The notes under the pieces: generated by a model
Seen by the model: the letters and a program-made list of their open reading frames with translations, nothing else
Database searches by the model: none
Told to the model about the DNA's origin: nothing
Position numbers and translations under genes: made by a program
Source of the DNA: Brevundimonas variabilis
GTDB taxonomy: Bacteria > Pseudomonadota > Alphaproteobacteria > Caulobacterales > Caulobacteraceae
Direction of reading: 5' to 3'
Length of the DNA stretch: 64,000 nt
Assembly (NCBI RefSeq): GCF_014199945.1
Contig: NZ_JACHOR010000005.1
Coordinates: forward strand, 278,199 to 342,198
Shown here: positions 59,886-64,000 of the stretch, one piece after another
How positions within the stretch are numbered: position 1 is the stretch's first letter
How the letters are laid out: each line of letters starts with the position of its first letter

Positions 59886-61223
59886 TCAGAGCGGGAAGGT
59901 CATTTCAACAGCCAGGCCCGTGGCGGTCCATTGCCGGTCGATCCGGCCCCGAAGCTGGCGCATCAGGCTGTTCTTGAGGATCGAACCGAACCCTTCCCGC
60001 TCGGGTTCGACGACCTGTGGGCCGCCGGTTTCCTTCCAGCTCAGCCTTACCTGACCGTCGTCCACCCGCCAGGTGACCGAGACGAAACCGTCGCCCGCGC
60101 TGAAGGCCCCGTATTTGTTGGCGTTGGTCGCCAGTTCGTGCAGCAGCATGCTGATGGGTTGCACCTGCTCCGGCGACAGGGACACCTGCGACCCCTCACA
60201 GGCGACACGGTCCCCCGGACACAGGGCGTCCAGCGAATCCCGTACCACGTCGCGAAGCTCGCCACCTTCCCAGCGGCGGCTGGCCAGGGAGGTCTGCGCC
60301 CGCGACAGGGCGTCGATACGACCCGCCAGGGTCGCCTTGTAGGTCGCCAGATCATCGGCTCGGGTCAGGTGAACCAGCGAATGGACGATCGCGAGGACAT
60401 TGCGCGACCGGTGGTCGACCTCGCGCATCAACAGGTCCCGTGCCTCCTTGTTGCGTCTGTCCTCGCTGATGTCGCGGACCTCCACGACGGTACCGACGAC
60501 ATTGGTGCGCTCATCGCGGACGGGGCTGGCCGTAAAGGCGACGGGATAGAAGGACCCGTCCTTGTGCACGAACACCTCCTCGCCCTGGGTGCCGGCATTC
60601 CTGGGGAAGGCGCGGTCGATCGCGCACTCCGACAGGGGAAAGGGCCGTCCGTCCGGGTAGGAGTGATGGATCACGTCGTGCAGGGGCCGCCCCGCGGTCT
60701 CGGCGAAGGCGTAGCCCGTCAGCTGTTCGGCCGCCTTGTTCATGAACACGCATTGCTGGCGGTCATCCATCAGAAAGACGGACATGGTGGTGTTGTCGAG
60801 AATGGCGTCCAGGCGTCGGGTCACGTCGCGCAGGTCCGACTCGATCTGCTGTCTTTCAGTAATGTCCTGGATGGCGGCGTAGAAGACGCGGTCACCCTGT
60901 TCCTCGAACAGCTGGAGCCTGACGGAGACGCTGTACAGGGTGCCGTCGCGACGACGGTGGACCGTGTCAAAGTCGAGGCGTTCCACGACCCCCCGGATCA
61001 GGGGCTGGACCAGGGCCACGAAGGCTTCCCTGCTGATTTCAGGCTTGATATCCCAGGGCGTGAGGGACCTCAGTTCGTCAATCGTATAGCCGAGGTTGTC
61101 GCGCGCGCCGCGGTTCACGATCCGGAACAGATAGTCCTCGGCGCCGAAGACATAGACCTCGCTGGCCGCATCCTCGACGATGCGCCCGAGGCGATCGTTG
61201 GTCACGCCTTGGATGGTGGTCAT
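59886..61223 (-). CDS. PAS-containing HWE-type sensor histidine kinase
   Basis: 445 residues from ATG 61223 (MTTIQGVTNDRLGRIVEDAA). Two PAS domains (about 10-125 and 137-258, each ending in an IQDITER / VRDISED linker) precede an HWE-family DHp: DLLMREVDHRSRNVLAIVHS with His271. MLLHELATNANKYGAF and a WxExGGP-like SWKETGGPQVVEPEREGFGS define the HWE ATPase domain. Soluble; may sense light, oxygen or redox through the PAS domains, but no flavin-binding NCRFLQ motif is present. HWE kinases often work with stand-alone receivers such as the one at 12464. Next to the FixL/FixJ-type pair. Confidence 0.88.
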   Translation of the reverse strand: MTTIQGVTNDRLGRIVEDAASEVYVFGAEDYLFRIVNRGARDNLGYTIDELRSLTPWDIKPEISREAFVALVQPLIRGVVERLDFDTVHRRRDGTLYSVSVRLQLFEEQGDRVFYAAIQDITERQQIESDLRDVTRRLDAILDNTTMSVFLMDDRQQCVFMNKAAEQLTGYAFAETAGRPLHDVIHHSYPDGRPFPLSECAIDRAFPRNAGTQGEEVFVHKDGSFYPVAFTASPVRDERTNVVGTVVEVRDISEDRRNKEARDLLMREVDHRSRNVLAIVHSLVHLTRADDLATYKATLAGRIDALSRAQTSLASRRWEGGELRDVVRDSLDALCPGDRVACEGSQVSLSPEQVQPISMLLHELATNANKYGAFSAGDGFVSVTWRVDDGQVRLSWKETGGPQVVEPEREGFGSILKNSLMRQLRGRIDRQWTATGLAVEMTFPL

Positions 61224-61428
61224 CGGCCGGGGACCCTCGTTCACAAAAGCAGAGCCGTCCCGGCATGCTAGAGGCGCACTGCCGAGGCCGCAATGTGATT
61301 GAGTCCTTTCGCGATTTCCAGCCTGCGGGTCCTGGATGAGGGTGGACACGTGGCGGTGAACCGGGCGCACCGGGACATGCGCGAAAGACCGTCATCCCTG
61401 CCGGGGTTCAGGCCGTCGGTCCGGATTA

Positions 61429-62040
61429 TCAGGCGGCCGACAGGGTCACACCGATTCTGACCAGCGCCGACAGCGTTGGAGCCTGCATCTTGTCCATGAC
61501 CTTGGCGCGGAAGATCTCGACCGTTCTGGGACTGATATCGAGATCCAGGGCGATCTCCTTGTTCGATTTGCCCTCGATCAAGCCCTGGAAGACCTGGGCC
61601 TCGCGCGGGGTCAGCTGGCTTCGCCGGGCCTCGGCAGCCTTGCGGGCCTCCTGTGCCCCTTCCCACTCCGCCAGGTGTCCGATGCAACCCTTCACGGCTT
61701 CGATGAGGCGACTGGGATCGAAGGGTTTCTCGATGAAGTCGGCTACGCCCATCTTCATCATCTGGATGACCATCGGCACGTCGGCATGCCCGGTAATCAC
61801 GATGACCGGCCAGGCATGGCCGCGGGTTTCGGCGAGGCGACGCACCACCTCGGTCCCGTCGAAATCCGGCATGCGCACATCGGTAATGACGCAGGCCGAG
61901 GGCTCGTCAGGCAGGTTGTCGAAGAAGTCCTTGCCGCTGGTGAAGCCCCGGGCGCGAATCCCCTGAACGCGCAGGAGCGTGAGCAACGAGTCCCGGACGG
62001 CCTCGTCATCCTCGACCACGAAGACCGAATGGTTCTTCAC
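61429..62040 (-). CDS. FixJ-type response regulator
   Basis: 203 residues. Receiver domain with D11/D12, D54 phosphoacceptor (ITDVRMPDFDG), T83 and K105 (EKPF), then a LuxR/FixJ DNA-binding domain (LTPREAQVFQGLIEGKSNKE and IALDLDISPRTVEIFRAKVM). It overlaps its kinase gene by four bases. FixJ-type regulators activate respiration or nitrogen-related genes under low oxygen in alphaproteobacteria; the trigger here depends on the linked kinase. A palindrome upstream of the kinase gene (63601-63616) may be its own target. Confidence 0.9.
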   Translation of the reverse strand: MKNHSVFVVEDDEAVRDSLLTLLRVQGIRARGFTSGKDFFDNLPDEPSACVITDVRMPDFDGTEVVRRLAETRGHAWPVIVITGHADVPMVIQMMKMGVADFIEKPFDPSRLIEAVKGCIGHLAEWEGAQEARKAAEARRSQLTPREAQVFQGLIEGKSNKEIALDLDISPRTVEIFRAKVMDKMQAPTLSALVRIGVTLSAA

Positions 62041-63491
62041 TCAGGCTCCATTTCCTGCTCGCGCATCAGGCAGAAGCTGAAAGCCGCCCCGCCAAGGACG
62101 CTTTTCTCCACCTGAAGCACACCTCCATGACTCTCGACGATAGTTCGAGTCACTGACAATCCCAAGCCCATTCCGCCGGCCTTGGTCGTCATCAGGGGCC
62201 TGAAGATCGTGTCGATCTTCTCGGCGGCGATGCCGATTCCGTTGTCCTCGACCACGATCTGGAACTCGGCGTCGCTCAGGACCCGCCCGACGATCCTCAA
62301 CTGCGGGTCCGCCGTGCCGGCCAGCGCCTCGACGCCGTTCCGGACCAGATTGACCATGGCCTGCTGGAACTGGATGCGATCGGCCCGCACGCGGTCGTGG
62401 ACATCGTCGATCTGGATCTGGATCTGGACCCCGCCCGCCCGTTCGATCATCGAGAATACACCGGCGAGGTCCGCCACCATGGCCCCGACGCGCTCCTGCC
62501 CCAGGCTGCGCGCCTGGTGGGCCAGGAGTTCGCGCATGCGACGGATGATCGAGCCTGCGCGCAGGATCTGGCCCTTGGCCAGCTCGATCGTGCGTCCCGC
62601 GCTCTCTCCCATGAGTCCGGCCCGCGCCACGTCCACCTGGCTGGCGTGCAGATAGGTTGTTGCGGCGCTCAGCGGTTGATTGAGCTCGTGGGCGAGGGTG
62701 GCCGCCATCTCGCCAAGGGAGTTCAGTCGCCAGACACGGTTCAGCTGGGCATGCAGATCCCGGGCATGGGCATCGGCGGCGTGTGCCAGGCTGAGGTCGG
62801 TCAGGCACAGGATCAGATGATCGCTGGCGGGCTGCTCGGGCAGGACGCCGACCTGGACGTTGAGGGGGAAGGTGATCTCGTTCTCGCGACGTCCGGTCCA
62901 GACATGGTCGTTGGGGCCGACCGACGCGGACTCCTCGATGGCATCAAAGCCATCGATAAAGGCCGATACGGGCTTCCCCACGCTGGCCTGGGTTGTTCCG
63001 AAAAGCTGGCAGGCGGGGTGGGTCAACATCTGGATCATGCCCTCCCGGGTGACGGTCATGACAGGCACGGAGGCAAGGATCGTCTCCAGCATGACCTGGC
63101 GCCGGTCCAGATGCACGGAAAGCTGATCGGTGCGCCGCCGATAGGCCCCGAGCTCCCAGAAGACTTCGGCCAGGAGCCAGGCGATGACCCCGAACAGCAT
63201 GGAAAGTGCCAGGGCGGGCAGGTCGGTCGGAAGGGCAGATGTCCAGATGTTGGCAGCCGTCGTGATGGCCAGCACGAGAAAGGTCGGCTTGCGTCCCGTG
63301 ACCGTGGCGCTCAGCCCGACCGCGATGATCGGGAGAAGATAGAAAAGATGGCTCTCCGTTCCGATCCAGATCCGGGGTGCCAGCGCCATGACCGCAAGGC
63401 TCAGGGCGATCAGCCAGGCCTGAAGGCCTCGCCGCCTTGCAAGGCGGGGCAGCAGGGGGTGGTTGGCGGTGGCGGGCAACAGGGGTGTCAT
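62037..63491 (-). CDS. FixL-like membrane sensor histidine kinase
   Basis: 484 residues. Four transmembrane helices in about 24-112 (WLIALSLAVMALAPRIWIG, LFYLLPIIAVGLSATV, FLVLAITTAANIW, LALSMLFGVIAWLLAEVFW), a PAS domain at about 133-235, a DHp with His268 (LGEMAATLAHELNQPLSAAT) and an ATPase domain (N box NLVRNGVEAL, G1 EDNGIGI, G2 GGMGLGLSVTRTI). LAHELNQPL places it in the FixL/NtrB-type branch. I do not see the heme-ligand His context of FixL, so oxygen sensing through heme is doubtful. Coupled to the FixJ-type regulator. Confidence 0.9.
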   Translation of the reverse strand: MTPLLPATANHPLLPRLARRRGLQAWLIALSLAVMALAPRIWIGTESHLFYLLPIIAVGLSATVTGRKPTFLVLAITTAANIWTSALPTDLPALALSMLFGVIAWLLAEVFWELGAYRRRTDQLSVHLDRRQVMLETILASVPVMTVTREGMIQMLTHPACQLFGTTQASVGKPVSAFIDGFDAIEESASVGPNDHVWTGRRENEITFPLNVQVGVLPEQPASDHLILCLTDLSLAHAADAHARDLHAQLNRVWRLNSLGEMAATLAHELNQPLSAATTYLHASQVDVARAGLMGESAGRTIELAKGQILRAGSIIRRMRELLAHQARSLGQERVGAMVADLAGVFSMIERAGGVQIQIQIDDVHDRVRADRIQFQQAMVNLVRNGVEALAGTADPQLRIVGRVLSDAEFQIVVEDNGIGIAAEKIDTIFRPLMTTKAGGMGLGLSVTRTIVESHGGVLQVEKSVLGGAAFSFCLMREQEMEPE

Positions 63492-63931
63492 CGCTGTGCC
63501 CGTCCTTCACGAAATGCCGGAAACCCTGACGGTGCCGGGATGGGGCGTTGAAAAGGAGCCTCGTCTTCCTTGATCCCGGCAAACAGAATCGAACGGAGTT
63601 TAAGTAGTCCTACCTAGTCTGTGATTCATCAATAATATTAGCGTTGGGACGACGTTGAGGCTCCTTCTACAGAGAGAGCCCCGTTACGCAAAATGCCAGC
63701 GAATCGTCCTGTGTCCATGCGTCTGGCGCGATCCGGGCTGCCGCTCCGGATCGCCACGCCCCGCGGCGCGGCGCGGCCTGTCGCCGGCTTGGCGGAACGC
63801 CTTGCAGTCCGATCGGCCCTCGCCATCGCCCTGGCGTCTGACGCGGTCACGGGCCTGAAGACGTTCGGTTGCAGCCTTGCGGTGCAGAAACATCAACCCG
63901 TCACAGCGACGGCGATTGGGGAGGGTTGCTG
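63492..63931. other. Divergent intergenic region
   Basis: 440 bp between the FixL-like kinase and the rightmost gene. It holds the palindrome at 63601-63616 and an AT-rich patch (63625-63645). An open frame at 63693-63932 overlaps the next start but has low-complexity composition and is not accepted as a gene. Confidence 0.5.
63601..63616. promoter_or_regulatory. Candidate FixJ/LuxR-type response-regulator site
   Basis: TAAGTAG-TC-CTACCTA: a 7-2-7 inverted repeat with six of seven pairs matching. LuxR/FixJ-type regulators bind such short dyads. It is 110 bp upstream of the kinase gene, compatible with autoregulation of the pair. Confidence 0.4.
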
Positions 63932-64000
63932 ATGTCGGTTGAGTTGAGGCTGGGATCGGTGCTGGACATTCATGCGGCGGAGCCGTTGCGGGTTCAGTTG
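63932..64000 (+). CDS. STAS-like chemotaxis protein, N-terminal part
   Basis: Partial gene cut by the right edge. ATG 63932 has GGGGAGGG upstream. The first 23 residues are MSVELRLGSVLDIHAAEPLR followed by VQL. The pattern 'strand, DI-x-AA, helix starting LR' is that of a STAS (anti-sigma-factor-antagonist) domain, as in CheX-type proteins at the start of alphaproteobacterial chemotaxis clusters. Too short to be certain. Confidence 0.55.
   Translation, partial: MSVELRLGSVLDIHAAEPLRVQL

Noticed and set aside
63693..63932. 79-codon open frame overlapping the STAS-like gene start
   Set aside because: Ala/Arg-rich low-complexity composition, no recognisable motif and no ribosome-binding site better than chance.
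1..64000. CRISPR array or classical restriction/toxin-antitoxin system
   Set aside because: No regularly spaced repeats with unique spacers were seen, and no Cas, methyltransferase/endonuclease or recognisable toxin-antitoxin pair.

Overview
The window is high-GC alphaproteobacterial chromosome, most likely Caulobacteraceae and Brevundimonas-like. I infer this from codon use, the gene neighbourhoods (rplU-rpmA, rpmH-rnpA-yidC-engB, def-fmt-truA), the number of TonB-dependent receptors, and the FixL/FixJ-type and HWE-type signalling proteins. No taxonomic search was possible.

Layout. 0-7.5 kb is accessory-looking. It holds the N-terminus of a TonB receptor, a TPR protein whose signal-peptide region is cut off by an in-frame TAG, and an unusual three-gene operon (2721-7525) led by a 1077-residue LamG protein with a transglutaminase-like C-terminus. 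7.9-22.8 kb is an integrated island at tRNA-Gly(CCC). A 45-bp tRNA 3' segment is duplicated at 7899-7943 and 22768-22812, and copies of TGTAAAACA lie beside each end. The island carries a phage lysis cassette (holin-like proteins, M15 endolysin, Rz/Rz1), three membrane acyltransferases, a truncated SGNH hydrolase, two CPBP proteases, a lone receiver domain, an IPTL-CTERM protein, a catalytically degenerate GIY-YIG protein and many copies of one intergenic repeat. I see no integrase, capsid or replication gene, so it looks like a prophage remnant or satellite.

22.9-27.5 kb is a lipoprotein/TonB-receptor pair behind a probable Pho box, suggesting a phosphate-starvation uptake system. 27.5-43.8 kb is mostly housekeeping: a ThDP enzyme, truA, fmt, def, L27 and L21, cyclopropane fatty acid synthase, a UbiB-like kinase, a pteridine reductase-like SDR with folB, bioB, a FAH-family hydrolase and small membrane proteins. 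44.3-48.7 kb is the minus-strand cluster rpmH-rnpA-yidC-engB followed by dnaN.

48.9-64 kb holds a VTT-domain membrane protein, an orphan histidine kinase, a Crp/Fnr regulator, a chromate transporter, a second TonB receptor, gamma-glutamyltransferase, tRNA-Arg(ACG), a DUF3667-like protein, an HWE kinase, a FixL/FixJ-type pair with a palindrome upstream, and the start of a STAS-like protein at the right edge. REP/MITE-like elements with terminal inverted repeats sit between core genes at 36.3, 44.2, 48.5, 49.6 and 56.9 kb.
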